Below are positions 1 to 8,632 of a stretch of DNA of 52,150 nucleotides, in pieces. The notes below the pieces were generated by a model. It made no database searches, had not been told where the DNA came from, and saw only the letters and a list, made by a program, of their open reading frames with translations. Numbering within the stretch: the stretch's first letter is position 1; the number at the start of each line of letters is the position of its first letter. Position numbers and translations under genes: made by a program. The stretch is from a bacterium (GTDB lineage: Bacteria > Patescibacteriota > Saccharimonadia > Saccharimonadales > UBA4665), in NCBI GenBank assembly GCA_021800155.1, contig JAJYZG010000006.1, forward strand, positions 1 to 52,150, written 5' to 3'.

Positions 1-117
1 AGACAGCACAAGGGACAAACCAATAGCTAATCCCATGAGCGTAGCTATGGGTCTAACCCTTGTTTTCAAACAATTGTTTGCGAGAAGCAATTGTTTTAAT
101 TGCCTGTGTTTTGGCAT
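1..117 (-). CDS. N-terminal fragment of an exported or membrane protein, cut by the window edge
   Basis: Reading the minus strand from an ATG at 117-115 gives 39 codons without a stop, open at the window edge. The product starts with a basic stretch (MPKHRQLKQ), has Lys/Arg up to about residue 22 (KTRVRP), then a hydrophobic run IATLMGLAIGLSLVLS (residues 24-39). This is the layout of a signal peptide or a signal anchor. The function cannot be told from this piece. The layout resembles the signal peptide of the CHAP hydrolase at 42269, but that is only a shape similarity. No strong Shine-Dalgarno is visible; an imperfect inverted repeat lies 16 to 48 bases upstream. It is on the same strand as priA, separated by 336 bases. 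Confidence 0.6.
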   Translation of the reverse strand, partial: MPKHRQLKQLLLANNCLKTRVRPIATLMGLAIGLSLVLS

Positions 118-453
118 TGGTTTTTTTGTTTCAGGCTTAACCTTTATTTATTAAGGTTTAGGCCTTTTTGTTGATTAACGGTTTTTATACTTGTTGTTTT
201 TGGTTTTCCTTGGTTTTAGGGTTTTTGCCCCTTGTTTTGGTTACCTTGACACAAGATAAAACCGTTAGTGGTTATTATGGTTCTAGATAGAGGAAATGTC
301 TAGGGGAATTTTATTGTTTGTTCGCTCAAGAATTAAGTTAAGTATTAATTTTTTTAGTTATTCGTTGTTTGCAATAGTGCAAATATAAATAATTGATCTG
401 TAGCTAAAGCTGAATCGTGAATTTGCAGTATCTAGAGAAGTAATTTAACTTGT
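118..453. other. Intergenic region, T-rich on the plus strand, no gene seen
   Basis: This stretch separates the priA stop from the start of the minus-strand gene at the left edge, so it should hold that gene's promoter and leader. It is very T-rich on the plus strand (A-rich in the minus-strand transcript). No convincing -35/-10 pair, tRNA or open frame was found. The one clear structure is the inverted repeat at 133-165. Confidence 0.6.
133..169. repeat. Imperfect inverted repeat, terminator-like on the plus strand
   Basis: The arm AGGCTTAACCTT (133-144) pairs with AAGGTTTAGGCCT (153-165) through about 10 base pairs with one mismatch and one bulge. Five T follow on the plus strand (165-169), the look of an intrinsic terminator, yet no plus-strand gene precedes it in the window. 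On the minus strand it sits just upstream of the start at 117 and would be a 5' leader hairpin. Confidence 0.45.
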
Positions 454-2376
454 TTACATTAAATTGTATGGGTCAATATCCCAGCTGATTCCGCTTGGGA
501 GATGGTTAATAATATCTACTAGTGTCGATCGCCTTTCGGATTTTATAACTAGTTGCCAGCGATACTTATTGGCATGTTTTTCATGAAAAGACGGCGCCGG
601 ACCGTCAATATGTACCGTATTTGGCAGACTGGTTTTCAGTAATGCCCCTGCTCGTTCGGCATTCTTAGGATTGGCGCGAGCAAGCGTGAGTTTGAGCAGA
701 TGAGTAAATGGCGGGTAATTAAAGGCTTTACGTTCAGCAATCTCTGCTTTATAGAACGTATCCCAGTCGTTTGCTATGGCGCATGTAATACTTATCGCAC
801 TAGGGTTATAGGTTTGAACTATGGCTTCTCCGGCTAAATGACCGCGTCCGACCCGTCCTATAACCTGGGTTAGTAATTGATAGGTTCGTTCATTGACGCT
901 GTAATCGGGCAATTGCAATGAGGTATCGGCGAGCACTACTCCTACTAGAGTAAGTTTTGGTAAATCCAAGCCTTTAGCCAGCAGTTGGGTGCCGATTAAT
1001 ATATCTATTTTGCCTGATTTGATGTCTGCATAGCGCTGTTCCAACCGCTCGGCTTTTGGCGAGTCGCTATCAAAGCGGGCAATATTCGCCTGAGGAAATA
1101 ATCTGGCGACTTCGCTGACTATTGCCTTAGTGCCTATAGACAGATATTTTACCGACGGGTTTCTGCATTTGGGACATGTGGTGGGTGCGGGCGAGACGAA
1201 CCCGCAAACATGGCAACGCAAGATGTGGGTGTCACCGTGATAGGTGAGCGCCAGATCACAACGTGGACAACGGGCTTGCCAATCACATATGCCACAAATA
1301 ATGATCCGGGCAGTCCCGCGCCGGTTAAGGTAGAGCAGCGCCTGTTCGCCGTTAGATAGAGTTTTCTCTAGAGCTGCAACTAACACACTGGATAGATAAG
1401 ATGAACGTACAAACAAAGACCGGTCATGAGCATCAATAATCTTTACTTCAACCTGTTCTTGGTTTGTTTCCCGCGCCAGACGCTTAAGTTTAATGATTGG
1501 TTTTCTGCGGGTTAGAGCTAAAAAGTAGTCATTAACCAGTGGCGTGGCGGACCCTAATACTAATTTAGCATTGTGAATATCTCTTAAATGAGCTGCTACC
1601 CGGCTGGTGACATAATAGGGGGCTTGATCTTGTTTATATGCCGGTTCGTGGGCTTCATCTATCACAATTAACCCTATATTTTTAAGCGGACTAAAGATAA
1701 TCGAGCGCGGGCCGATAACCACTAACGGGGAATCTCTGGCTATGACTTGTGCCCAGCGTTCGGCTCGCTGTTTGGGGGTGAGCGTGGAGTGCATCACCAC
1801 TACCTTATCGCTAAAGATAGTTCTAAATTCGTTTTCCAGCTGTGGCGTTAGGCTGATCTCTGGTGTTAGTATCAGCGCCGACCTACCTTTTTTTAGTTCA
1901 GCTTTAGCCAGTTCCTGGTACAACCTGGTTTTGCCGCTTCCGGTCCGGCCATGGAGCAGATAGGTGTTATAAGCCGCCATTCGCTTAAGGGCAGCGGTTT
2001 GTTCATCAGTTAAGGGCGGCAGAACAGTTGATGGCAAATTCTTCACTATTACCGCTAAAGTCTGGTTGCAATGCATGATGTTTGCCGGGATAAATTGTTG
2101 GGCAATTACGCCAACCGGTGCCGGATAATAATCTTTGAGCCAGTGCATTAATTTAAGTGTCGATTGGGGCAGTGGTGGCAGAGGACTATGCAAGTTAACG
2201 GCTTTAGTTTTAATTTTAGGTTGAGCTACGCTATCTATCACAACCGCCGTGACTGTTTCGTGCCTAAGCGGAACACTTACGATTTGGCCCGGTGCTAGAC
2301 GCAACCCACTGTGATAGGTTAGAGCCGAACTGCCCTTATATTTATTGCTACGTACCCAAACTTCATAGTAGTACAT
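454..2376 (-). CDS. priA: Primosomal protein N' (PriA), replication restart helicase
   Basis: Superfamily 2 DNA helicase that reloads the replisome at stalled forks. The 640-residue product has an N-terminal DNA-binding region, Walker A GRTGSGKT (143-150), DEAH box (240-243) and four cysteine pairs (CGIC, CPRC, CHVC, CPKC), the eight-Cys zinc-binding signature of PriA inserted in the helicase core. The helicase motif with GRVGRG is also present. It is somewhat shorter than E. coli PriA (about 730) but has all core motifs. The ATG at 2376 is preceded by TATAAT (complement of 2384-2389) only 7 bases away, so the message may be leaderless. It is divergent from the winged-helix gene at 2505. Confidence 0.95.
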   Translation of the reverse strand: MYYYEVWVRSNKYKGSSALTYHSGLRLAPGQIVSVPLRHETVTAVVIDSVAQPKIKTKAVNLHSPLPPLPQSTLKLMHWLKDYYPAPVGVIAQQFIPANIMHCNQTLAVIVKNLPSTVLPPLTDEQTAALKRMAAYNTYLLHGRTGSGKTRLYQELAKAELKKGRSALILTPEISLTPQLENEFRTIFSDKVVVMHSTLTPKQRAERWAQVIARDSPLVVIGPRSIIFSPLKNIGLIVIDEAHEPAYKQDQAPYYVTSRVAAHLRDIHNAKLVLGSATPLVNDYFLALTRRKPIIKLKRLARETNQEQVEVKIIDAHDRSLFVRSSYLSSVLVAALEKTLSNGEQALLYLNRRGTARIIICGICDWQARCPRCDLALTYHGDTHILRCHVCGFVSPAPTTCPKCRNPSVKYLSIGTKAIVSEVARLFPQANIARFDSDSPKAERLEQRYADIKSGKIDILIGTQLLAKGLDLPKLTLVGVVLADTSLQLPDYSVNERTYQLLTQVIGRVGRGHLAGEAIVQTYNPSAISITCAIANDWDTFYKAEIAERKAFNYPPFTHLLKLTLARANPKNAERAGALLKTSLPNTVHIDGPAPSFHEKHANKYRWQLVIKSERRSTLVDIINHLPSGISWDIDPYNLM

Positions 2377-2383
2377 GAGCGTT

Positions 2384-2389
2384 ATTATA
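2384..2389 (-). promoter_or_regulatory. -10 box of priA
   Basis: A perfect TATAAT on the minus strand ends 7 bases before the priA ATG. Transcription would start at or within a base or two of the start codon. No good -35 hexamer is visible at the normal distance. Confidence 0.5.
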
Positions 2390-2431
2390 TGGGTTTTGTT
2401 GACAATTCGGAGCTATTACTAAGATCTACTC

Positions 2432-2460
2432 TTGAAGTCAGTCTTGTTGAAAGATATACT
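2432..2460 (+). promoter_or_regulatory. Promoter of the winged-helix gene
   Basis: TTGAAG (2432-2437), a 17-base spacer and TATACT (2455-2460) form a good sigma-70-like promoter on the plus strand, 45 bases before the start codon at 2505. Confidence 0.65.
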
Positions 2461-2504
2461 ATAGTTCAAGCTATAAGTTGTCTGAATAACAATAAAGGAG
2501 GCCT

Positions 2505-2786
2505 ATGCTAGACGTGTTCATAACATCCCGTGTGCGGCGCAAGATTATTGTAATCTACGCAAAATATCCTGACTTTAAGACTCATGTGAGGGGTTTGGCA
2601 AAACTGATTAAAGAAGATGCCGGCAACATCCAACGGGAGTTAAAACGTTTAGAAAAGGTCGGTTTTTTAACCAGTGAAAAGCAGGGCAATACCAAAGTTT
2701 ATTCAACTAATAAGCAGTTCCCGATCTTTAAAGAGCTCCAAAGCATCGTGCTAAAAAGCCAACGCACCAACCAAAAAAGGGGCTAA
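2505..2786 (+). CDS. Small winged-helix (ArsR/MarR-like) DNA-binding protein
   Basis: A 93-residue protein. The pattern of a recognition region (RGLAKLIKEDAGNIQRELKR, about residues 29-48), then RLEKVGFLTSEKQGNTKVYS, is a winged helix-turn-helix: helix, recognition helix, then a beta wing. ArsR-like and replication-initiator-like wHTH proteins look like this; no sensor cysteines and no effector domain are present. A strong Shine-Dalgarno AAAGGAGG (2494-2501) lies only 3 bases before the ATG; a GTG at 2514 would have a 12-base spacing, so the exact start is uncertain. It likely regulates transcription, targets unknown. rpsU follows at 47 bases. Confidence 0.75.
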   Translation: MLDVFITSRVRRKIIVIYAKYPDFKTHVRGLAKLIKEDAGNIQRELKRLEKVGFLTSEKQGNTKVYSTNKQFPIFKELQSIVLKSQRTNQKRG

Positions 2787-2833
2787 AAAAGAGTTTGGCT
2801 AAATTAACACCTTAGGGTAAACTATTTTTACAT

Positions 2834-3049
2834 ATGATTCAGGTTACAAGAAAAGACTCCAAAGAATCGCTTGAGAACATGCTCAGACGCTTTAACCGTA
2901 AAGTGCAACAATCAGGTGTGTTGGCTGTGGTTAAGCAAAACCAGTACTTTGAAAAACCGCTTAGCAAACCTGAACGTCGAGCCAAGGCGATTGTCCGGCA
3001 GGAGCGGAAAGCCCAGAAGATTAAACGTGCTAAGCTGGGGCAGAGATAA
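2834..3049 (+). CDS. rpsU: Small ribosomal subunit protein bS21
   Basis: A 71-residue, strongly basic protein matching bS21: it opens with a beta segment, then ESLENMLRRFNRKVQQSGVL, then the arginine/lysine-rich helix (RRAKAIVRQERKAQKIKRAK). bS21 binds near the mRNA exit on the 30S platform and helps initiation. Length is normal. It stands directly before yqeY, a common pairing in bacteria (rpsU-yqeY), and the gap is 15 bases, so the two are probably co-transcribed. Confidence 0.95.
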   Translation: MIQVTRKDSKESLENMLRRFNRKVQQSGVLAVVKQNQYFEKPLSKPERRAKAIVRQERKAQKIKRAKLGQR

Positions 3050-3064
3050 CCTCTTAAATAGTAT

Positions 3065-3517
3065 ATGCTGGAACCACAAATCGCGCAGGATCTTAAAGCA
3101 GCCCTACTAGCTGGGGATAAAACGAAAGCTGAAACCTTACGCGGACTGAAATCGGCCTTACTTTATGCCAAAGTAGAAAGAAATAAAAGAGAAAGTGGCC
3201 TCACCCAAGAGGAAGAAGTGGTCGTTTTAGCGCGGGAGGCTAAAAAAAGAGCCGAAAGTGCAGAGTTGTATCTAAAAGGTGGCGCTAACGATCGGGCCGA
3301 AATTGAACTTACTGAGAAAGCCGTAATTGATGCATATTTGCCACAACAATTAAGCGAGGATGAGCTCCGTCCGGTGATTCTAGAAACAATCGAACAAACC
3401 GGGATTAATGATGTGAGTCGGATGGGGGTAATTATTGCTGAAGTAAAGAAACGAACCGCGGGCAGTGCAGATGGCGCAACAATCGCGAGATTAGTTAAGG
3501 AGGTGTTAAGCCAGTGA
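3065..3517 (+). CDS. yqeY: GatB/YqeY domain protein
   Basis: A 150-residue helical protein of the YqeY family, related to the C-terminal tail domain of GatB, which contacts tRNA in the amidotransferase. The family pattern is visible: LKAALLAGDKTKAETLRGLK at the start, AYLPQQLSEDEL in the middle and the Gly-rich end helix region SADGATIARLVKEVL. The precise role of stand-alone YqeY is not known. The stop TGA overlaps the GTG start of adk (GTGA), which implies translational coupling and shows that TGA is a stop in this genome. Confidence 0.92.
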   Translation: MLEPQIAQDLKAALLAGDKTKAETLRGLKSALLYAKVERNKRESGLTQEEEVVVLAREAKKRAESAELYLKGGANDRAEIELTEKAVIDAYLPQQLSEDELRPVILETIEQTGINDVSRMGVIIAEVKKRTAGSADGATIARLVKEVLSQ

Positions 3518-4047
3518 TTGTATTGATGGGTTTGCCCGGGGCTGGTAAAGGCACGCAAGGCAAGATTATGGCTGATCAACGCGGCATGCACCTTATAACG
3601 ATGGGTGAGTTGATCCGTATGTATGTTACCGGCGAACGCCGCGCTAGAATGCTGGCCGGAGAATTGCTTGAGGATTCTGAGGTAATTACACTACTAGATC
3701 AAGTACTTTCCGGCATTCCTAACAAAGACCTGTGTATATTAGATGGATTCCCGCGCACGATACCGCAGGCCGAGTGGTTGCTCAAAAAGGCGAAACGCGA
3801 AAACTTTAGCCTTAGCCATGTGATTCACTTAATTGCTAGCGAAAATACTGTAAAAAATCGACTGCAGGCCAGGGGACGTATTGACGATCGGATTGAAGTA
3901 ATAAGAGAACGTTTTAAAGAATATAATGAAATGACTGAGCCGTTATTTAATTGGTTTAGACAGCACGACGTAGATGTTGTTGATGTAAATGCTGAACGTA
4001 CGGTTGATGAAGTCAATGATGAAGTCAGCCGGTCGCTAGGCATGTAG
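3514..4047 (+). CDS. adk: Adenylate kinase
   Basis: Interconverts ATP + AMP and 2 ADP in the cytoplasm. The 177-residue product carries the P-loop GLPGAGKGTQ (6-15), the AMP-binding DGFPRT (77-82) and the arginine pair region RGRIDDR (120-126). The LID is the short form: the roughly 30-residue insert of long bacterial Adk, with or without zinc cysteines, is missing. The GTG start at 3514 overlaps the yqeY stop. map follows after 18 bases. In many bacteria adk-map sit inside the ribosomal protein cluster; here they follow rpsU-yqeY instead. Confidence 0.93.
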   Translation: MIVLMGLPGAGKGTQGKIMADQRGMHLITMGELIRMYVTGERRARMLAGELLEDSEVITLLDQVLSGIPNKDLCILDGFPRTIPQAEWLLKKAKRENFSLSHVIHLIASENTVKNRLQARGRIDDRIEVIRERFKEYNEMTEPLFNWFRQHDVDVVDVNAERTVDEVNDEVSRSLGM

Positions 4048-4065
4048 TACATACAAGTTGAAGTT

Positions 4066-4830
4066 ATGACAACAAAAGTAAAGACGGCAACTGAGATCGT
4101 ATCGATGAAAGAGAGCGGTAAACTGCTGGCGGAGATTCTAGTTAAGCTTGCACGAATGGTTGAACCGGGAATTTCGACCAAAGATTTAGCGGTAGTTGCC
4201 GCCAGGGAGCTGCAGGCTGCCGGAGCTGGAGCGCCTTTCTTGGGTTACCAGGGCTTTCCAGACGTAATCTGTATTTCCTTAAACGATGAGGTTGTCCATG
4301 GGATACCGCGGCCAACTCGCATTATTGCCAATGGTGATCTGGTCAGTTTAGATTTTGGAGTTAATTGGCGTGGCATGATAACCGATAGTGCCCTTACTCT
4401 GATAGCCGGTCAAGCTAAAAGCCCAAAACACGAGCAGTTGATTAAATATACCAAGGAATCCTTGAATGAAGGTATTGCAGCGGTGCATGATGGTGTTAGA
4501 ACTGGAGATATAGCAGCCTCAGTCGAAACGGTTTTAAACCGGCACAACTATGGTATTATTCGCGACCTGGTTGGGCATGGTGTCGGCCATCACTTGCATG
4601 AGGACCCTAACATACCAAATTTTGGACGAGCTAATACTGGACCCTGGTTGAAAGCTGGTATGACAATTGCGATTGAACCGATGGCCACTCTGGGCAGTGA
4701 GCAGGTGATGCTTGACCCTGACGGTTGGACGGTACGTACACGTGACCATTCAATAAGTGCGCATTTTGAACACACGGTTTTAATTACTGATATAGGCGCC
4801 GAGGTGCTGACGCAATGTGCCTCCCAATAA
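4066..4830 (+). CDS. map: Methionine aminopeptidase, type I
   Basis: Removes the initiator methionine from new proteins. The 254-residue product keeps the full dinuclear metal site at positions almost identical to E. coli: D96, D107, H171 (GHGVGH), E204 (IAIEP) and E235 (AHFEHT), plus substrate His78 (VVHGIP). There is no N-terminal zinc-finger extension. It probably shares a transcript with adk. Confidence 0.96.
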   Translation: MTTKVKTATEIVSMKESGKLLAEILVKLARMVEPGISTKDLAVVAARELQAAGAGAPFLGYQGFPDVICISLNDEVVHGIPRPTRIIANGDLVSLDFGVNWRGMITDSALTLIAGQAKSPKHEQLIKYTKESLNEGIAAVHDGVRTGDIAASVETVLNRHNYGIIRDLVGHGVGHHLHEDPNIPNFGRANTGPWLKAGMTIAIEPMATLGSEQVMLDPDGWTVRTRDHSISAHFEHTVLITDIGAEVLTQCASQ

Positions 4831-4937
4831 GCCTTCATTAAGCAAGAAGAGCATCGTAAAGACAGTCCGTTATAAATAATCGAGTTGGCCTGATGCGCTT
4901 TAGTTGAGTCGAAACTACCTTTGCAGTTGGATATGAG

Positions 4938-4967
4938 TTGCTCATACTAAAGAGTTAGCGTTATACT
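4938..4967 (+). promoter_or_regulatory. Promoter of ftsA
   Basis: TTGCTC (4938-4943), an 18-base spacer and TATACT (4962-4967). The -10 box ends 7 bases before the ftsA ATG (4975), so transcription would begin at about the A of the start codon. Confidence 0.6.
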
Positions 4968-4974
4968 TACCACA

Positions 4975-6207
4975 ATGCGCGAAACGCAAACCAACAGCTT
5001 TGTCGGCTTAGATATCGGGACATCAACTGTCCGCTGTGTCGTTGGTATGATAGAACCGAACTCTAATGCCAAGTTGTCTATTATTGGGCACGGTTCCGCT
5101 AAAAATAGTGGCATGCGCAAAGGAACCGTAGTCCATGTTGATGATGTGGCCGAAGCAATTATTGCAGCCGTAACTGAAGCTGAGCGGATATCCGGTCAAC
5201 AGATTAATCACGCTACAGTCAATGTAAATGGCAGCCATGTTCTGGGATTTAACTCCAAAGGCGTAATTGCGATTAGTGCGGCCAATCGTGAGATCACTCC
5301 GGATGACCGGATGCGGGTCGAGGAGGCGGCAACTGTCATATCGCTTCCGGCAAACCGAGAAATTATCCAATTTTTTGCTAAAAATTATTCGCTTGACGGA
5401 CAGACTAATATTAAAGATCCGGTTGGTATGCGGGGGATTAGGTTAGAGGTTGATGCCCATATTGTTACCGGAGCAAGTCCGAATTTGCGCAACTTGGCTC
5501 AGGCGCTGGAAAAGGCCTCTATTCATCCAACTAATTACACCGTATCTTCACTCGCGGCCGCTGAAGCTGTCTTATCTAGGCAACAAAAAGAGGCCGGTAC
5601 CCTGGTGGTAGATATAGGGGCGGGCACTACCAATATTATTGTGGTTGAAGACGGCGAGATTCAGCATGTAGCAGTTATACCTGTTGGTGGTATTAACCTG
5701 ACTAACGATTTGGCTATCGGGTTAAAAACCGATTTAGATGTGGCTGAAAAGGTTAAACTTCAGCACGCATCTCTTAAACCGGACGAAGCCAAGTCGAGTG
5801 CGATCGTGAAGCTAGACAAGCAGACCTATACATTTATCCCTAGTGATATCTATATGATCACTGAGGCTAGAATTGATGAGTTGCTTGAACTTATCGACAA
5901 AGAACTGGTAAAGATCAAGCGTTCGCGTAAACTACCGGGTGGGGTTGTTTTAATCGGAGGCAGTGCCTCGTTGCCGGGACTGGCTGAATTTACGCGCGAT
6001 AAGTTGCAATTGCCGGCGCGACTGGGCAAGCTAAATAATGTCGGAGGTCTAGTCGACACAGTTGAAGGGCCGGGATACTGTACGGTAGTCGGGTTGATGG
6101 TACTAGATATGTTATTGTTACCGAGTGCGATCTCTCCTGTTAGTCTAAGCCTAGGTTCGACACTGGGCTTAGCGGATAAATTATTAAAGCGTTTTAAAAA
6201 GACTTAA
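4975..6207 (+). CDS. ftsA: Cell division protein FtsA
   Basis: Actin-fold ATPase that ties FtsZ filaments to the membrane. The 410-residue product has the phosphate-1 motif VGLDIGTSTVRCVVG near residues 10-24, phosphate-2 LVVDIGAGTTNI and the adenosine motif VVLIGGSASLPGLAEF. The last residues (GLADKLLKRFKKT) make a short amphipathic basic helix, the membrane-targeting sequence. No Shine-Dalgarno is apparent, in line with a leaderless message. ftsZ lies downstream but has its own promoter, separated by 320 bases. Confidence 0.96.
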   Translation: MRETQTNSFVGLDIGTSTVRCVVGMIEPNSNAKLSIIGHGSAKNSGMRKGTVVHVDDVAEAIIAAVTEAERISGQQINHATVNVNGSHVLGFNSKGVIAISAANREITPDDRMRVEEAATVISLPANREIIQFFAKNYSLDGQTNIKDPVGMRGIRLEVDAHIVTGASPNLRNLAQALEKASIHPTNYTVSSLAAAEAVLSRQQKEAGTLVVDIGAGTTNIIVVEDGEIQHVAVIPVGGINLTNDLAIGLKTDLDVAEKVKLQHASLKPDEAKSSAIVKLDKQTYTFIPSDIYMITEARIDELLELIDKELVKIKRSRKLPGGVVLIGGSASLPGLAEFTRDKLQLPARLGKLNNVGGLVDTVEGPGYCTVVGLMVLDMLLLPSAISPVSLSLGSTLGLADKLLKRFKKT

Positions 6208-6235
6208 GATTAATCTTGATTAGGGTCAGTACTGA
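6206..6235. repeat. Two short palindromes just after ftsA
   Basis: AAGATTAATCTT (6206-6217) overlaps the ftsA stop codon and TCAGTACTGA (6226-6235) follows 8 bases later. Both are perfect palindromes. They have no T-tract, so they are not classical terminators; they could be protein-binding sites. Confidence 0.4.
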
Positions 6236-6527
6236 GCATAAGCTTTCTATAATATCTTAGGCAGTAGACAAACACCCGAACCATTAAACTATAAGTTGTA
6301 AATCACACAATTTAGTTAGTTAATCTAAGAAGTAAAATTGCCATTCAAAAGTTTATTAATTGATATTGAAATAAAAAGTAGTACAGCTTATCGAGCGGGT
6401 TTTTGGCTGAACAAGTATAGATTAGCTGGGTTGTTTTGGTCTCAACGCGCGCATACAAAATTTGTTGACCTAGTTTACAACAAGGGTATACTAAAATTAG
6501 CATTCACAAGGTCAGGGGGATAGTCTA
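6208..6527 (+). other. ftsA-ftsZ intergenic region
   Basis: A 320-base spacer. It holds the two palindromes at its left end, a lone TATAAT (6248-6253) without a good -35, and the clear ftsZ promoter at 6465-6492. A 61-codon frame starting with TTG at 6338 has no start signal or family resemblance and is treated as non-coding. The spacing suggests ftsZ is regulated separately from ftsA. Confidence 0.6.
6465..6492 (+). promoter_or_regulatory. Promoter of ftsZ
   Basis: TTGACC (6465-6470), a 16-base spacer and TATACT (6487-6492). A Shine-Dalgarno AGGGGGA (6514-6520) sits 7 bases before the ATG at 6528, giving a leader of about 30 bases. Confidence 0.7.
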
Positions 6528-7829
6528 ATGGCCCAAGTAGTTGAGCCCGAGATTGAAACTTTCGCACAGATTAAGGTTGTAGGAGTTGGTGGAGCCGGCG
6601 GGGCAGCCATTAATAGAATGGTAGATGCGGGGGTCGAAAATGTTGAGTTTATTGCGATTAATACCGATGCACAGGCCCTTCATCATTCTAAAGCCGATAA
6701 AAAAGTTCACATTGGCAAAGATACGACTCGCGGACTCGGAGCCGGAGCTGATCCTAAAATGGGACAGCAGGCAGCTGAAGAATCGCTAGAAGATATTAAG
6801 AAAGCCTTGATTGGTGCCGATATGGTGTTTGTAACGCTCGGTGCCGGCGGCGGCACTGGTAGCGGGGGCGGACATGTTGTAGCTAAACTAGCTAAAGAGA
6901 ATGGTTCACTTGTTGTTGGATTCGCTACTAAACCGTTCACTTTTGAAGGGGATAAACGACGTCGTAATGCTGAAGATGCGATCGATAAACTGCGCCAGAG
7001 CGTGGACACGCTAATTATTGTGCCTAACGACCGTTTACTGCAAACGATTGATCGGCAAACACCGTTAGTAGAAGCCTTTAAGGTAGCAGACGATGTTTTA
7101 CGCCAGGGAGTCCAAGGTATTTCCGACCTGATTACGGTCCACGGTATGATTAATCTAGATTTCGCCGATGTTAAGGCGGTCATGTCGAATGCCGGAACGG
7201 CGCTCATGGGCATCGGACGAGCGAGTGGTGATGACCGTGCGATTAAGGCGGCTAAACAGGCAATTGAGTCGCCGCTTCTAGAGGTATCGATTGATGGTGC
7301 CCGCGGCATCTTGTTTAATGTGATTGGCGGGGACGATCTGGCAATGCATGAGATAAATGCTGCCGCCGAAGCCATCACTACCGCTGCTGATCCTGATGCC
7401 AATATTATCTTTGGCGCTACGATTAATCCCGAGCTTACCGGCGAGATGATCATAACAGTTGTAGCTACCGGTTTTGACGCCAGTTATTTTGCCGAACGAC
7501 CGCAACAGCTGAAATTCAGCGCAAAGGAGGCCATGAACGGCAATGAAGAGGTTGCGATGCGCGATATCGATACCAATCTCGAAGAAGCTGAAAGCGATTT
7601 CGTAAGCGAGGAACCGATGCCGAATATCTGGACAATCGATGAAGCAAGCGATACGGCGAAAACCGATTCAACCGACGAAGGTAATCGTAAAGATGAACAA
7701 GTAACTCCAGACGATGCTGTTGTATCAAGCAAACTGGATGAAGATTTAGAAAAACCTTCTTTCTTACGCCGGCTTAGCGGCAACCGCCGCCATAAAGATG
7801 ACGCAGAAGAAACTAAAAATAAGCCATAG
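6528..7829 (+). CDS. ftsZ: Cell division protein FtsZ
   Basis: Tubulin-like GTPase forming the Z ring. Of 433 residues, the GTPase core includes [15 protein letters not shown] near 17-31, the signature GAGGGTGSG (105-113) and the T7-loop NLDFAD (209-214) with catalytic D211 and D214. An acidic, low-complexity linker (about 340-400) leads to LEKPSFLRR, which matches the conserved C-terminal peptide (family D-I/V-P-x-F-L-R-R/K) that binds FtsA and other partners. Roughly 20 charged residues follow this peptide, a longer tail than usual. Confidence 0.97.
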   Translation: MAQVVEPEIETFAQIKVVGVGGAGGAAINRMVDAGVENVEFIAINTDAQALHHSKADKKVHIGKDTTRGLGAGADPKMGQQAAEESLEDIKKALIGADMVFVTLGAGGGTGSGGGHVVAKLAKENGSLVVGFATKPFTFEGDKRRRNAEDAIDKLRQSVDTLIIVPNDRLLQTIDRQTPLVEAFKVADDVLRQGVQGISDLITVHGMINLDFADVKAVMSNAGTALMGIGRASGDDRAIKAAKQAIESPLLEVSIDGARGILFNVIGGDDLAMHEINAAAEAITTAADPDANIIFGATINPELTGEMIITVVATGFDASYFAERPQQLKFSAKEAMNGNEEVAMRDIDTNLEEAESDFVSEEPMPNIWTIDEASDTAKTDSTDEGNRKDEQVTPDDAVVSSKLDEDLEKPSFLRRLSGNRRHKDDAEETKNKP

Positions 7830-7904
7830 GTGTAAGTGTGATCATTGACTCCTTAACCAGGAGCAGAAACAAGTAAATTCTACAGCGCTTAGACTATTGC
7901 AAAA

Positions 7905-7944
7905 CGCTATAGCTAGAGCTATATTGGTGTTACCAAGCGCTATA
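7905..7944. promoter_or_regulatory. Repeated CGCTATA elements and palindrome upstream of nrdR
   Basis: CGCTATA occurs at 7905-7911 and 7938-7944, 33 bases apart, and the first copy overlaps the near-perfect palindrome TATAGCT-AG-AGCTATA (7908-7923). Paired AT-rich boxes about three helical turns apart are typical for NrdR regulation. The exact sequence does not match the textbook NrdR box well, so this is only a candidate operator. Confidence 0.35.
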
Positions 7945-8070
7945 TATGGATATCAAGCCAAATAACGCTGGCGCACATTGAAAACAAAAATTTCACCAAA
8001 AAAGCAAAAGCCAGCCGACTTTAAGTCTTTGAAGCGGTAGATTTGATGGTGACAAGGAGAAGCCTGAAAA

Positions 8071-8562
8071 GTGAAATGTAATAAATGCCACAGCGAGGAT
8101 ATTCGTGTTATTGAATCGCGCGATGCGGCAGACGGGCAAGCGATCAGGCGCAGGCGACTATGCAGTGCTTGCGGCAACCGGTTTACCACCTATGAACGAG
8201 TGGAACGGCCACAGCTGATCGTAATTAAACACGACGGCACCAGGCAATTATTCAGCCGAGACAAATTACTTGGCGGTTTATATAAGGCATGCGAAAAAAC
8301 GCCGGTAACTAGTGTGCAGCTCGAACAGATGGTGACAAACATAGAGGACACTCTTTATGCTTGCGGTGATCAGGAAGTCAGCTCAGGTACTATCGGTGAT
8401 ATGGTGATGGAACGGCTTAGCTTACTTAACGAGGTTGCCTATGTACGCTTTGCGAGCGTCTACCGGCGCTTCAAAGATATTGCCGGGTTCGAAAAAGAAC
8501 TTAGTCATATTCGCCGGCAAAACCGGCTGCATAAGGAAATACTAGCACAAGGAACGGATTGA
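8071..8562 (+). CDS. nrdR: Transcriptional repressor NrdR
   Basis: Represses ribonucleotide reductase genes in response to ATP/dATP. The 163-residue product has an N-terminal zinc ribbon with C3, C6, C31 and C34 (MKCNKC, LCSACG) and then an ATP-cone domain starting near RPQLIVIKHDG. The start is GTG at 8071, with AAGGAG about 10 bases upstream. It lies directly before nrdJ, its expected target. A candidate operator lies at 7905-7944. Confidence 0.96.
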   Translation: MKCNKCHSEDIRVIESRDAADGQAIRRRRLCSACGNRFTTYERVERPQLIVIKHDGTRQLFSRDKLLGGLYKACEKTPVTSVQLEQMVTNIEDTLYACGDQEVSSGTIGDMVMERLSLLNEVAYVRFASVYRRFKDIAGFEKELSHIRRQNRLHKEILAQGTD

Positions 8563-8573
8563 AAGTTCGCTTC

Positions 8574-8595
8574 TGCGCATAAGTTATTATGTGCA
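8574..8595 (+). other. Hairpin after nrdR
   Basis: TGCGCATAA and TTATGTGCA pair over 9 base pairs (one G-U) around a GTTA loop. An outer TGAAAG/CTTTCA pair (8560-8565 and 8604-8609) includes the nrdR stop codon. No U-tract follows, so it may be a processing or stability element and not a terminator. Confidence 0.45.
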
Positions 8596-8632
8596 AAAGA
8601 GAGCTTTCAGGAGGCGTTAAAAATAGCGCCCT

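Noticed and set aside
1-62. H-type pseudoknot-like pairing (CCCAT/ATGGG with AGCTA/TAGCT, enclosed by CAAGGG/CCCTTG) suggesting a structural RNA such as tmRNA
   Set aside because: The same bases form a clean reading frame with a signal-peptide-like N-terminus on the minus strand, and no tmRNA or RNase P signatures are present.
6338-6523. 61-codon frame before ftsZ
   Set aside because: TTG start without Shine-Dalgarno, overlaps the ftsZ promoter, no family likeness.
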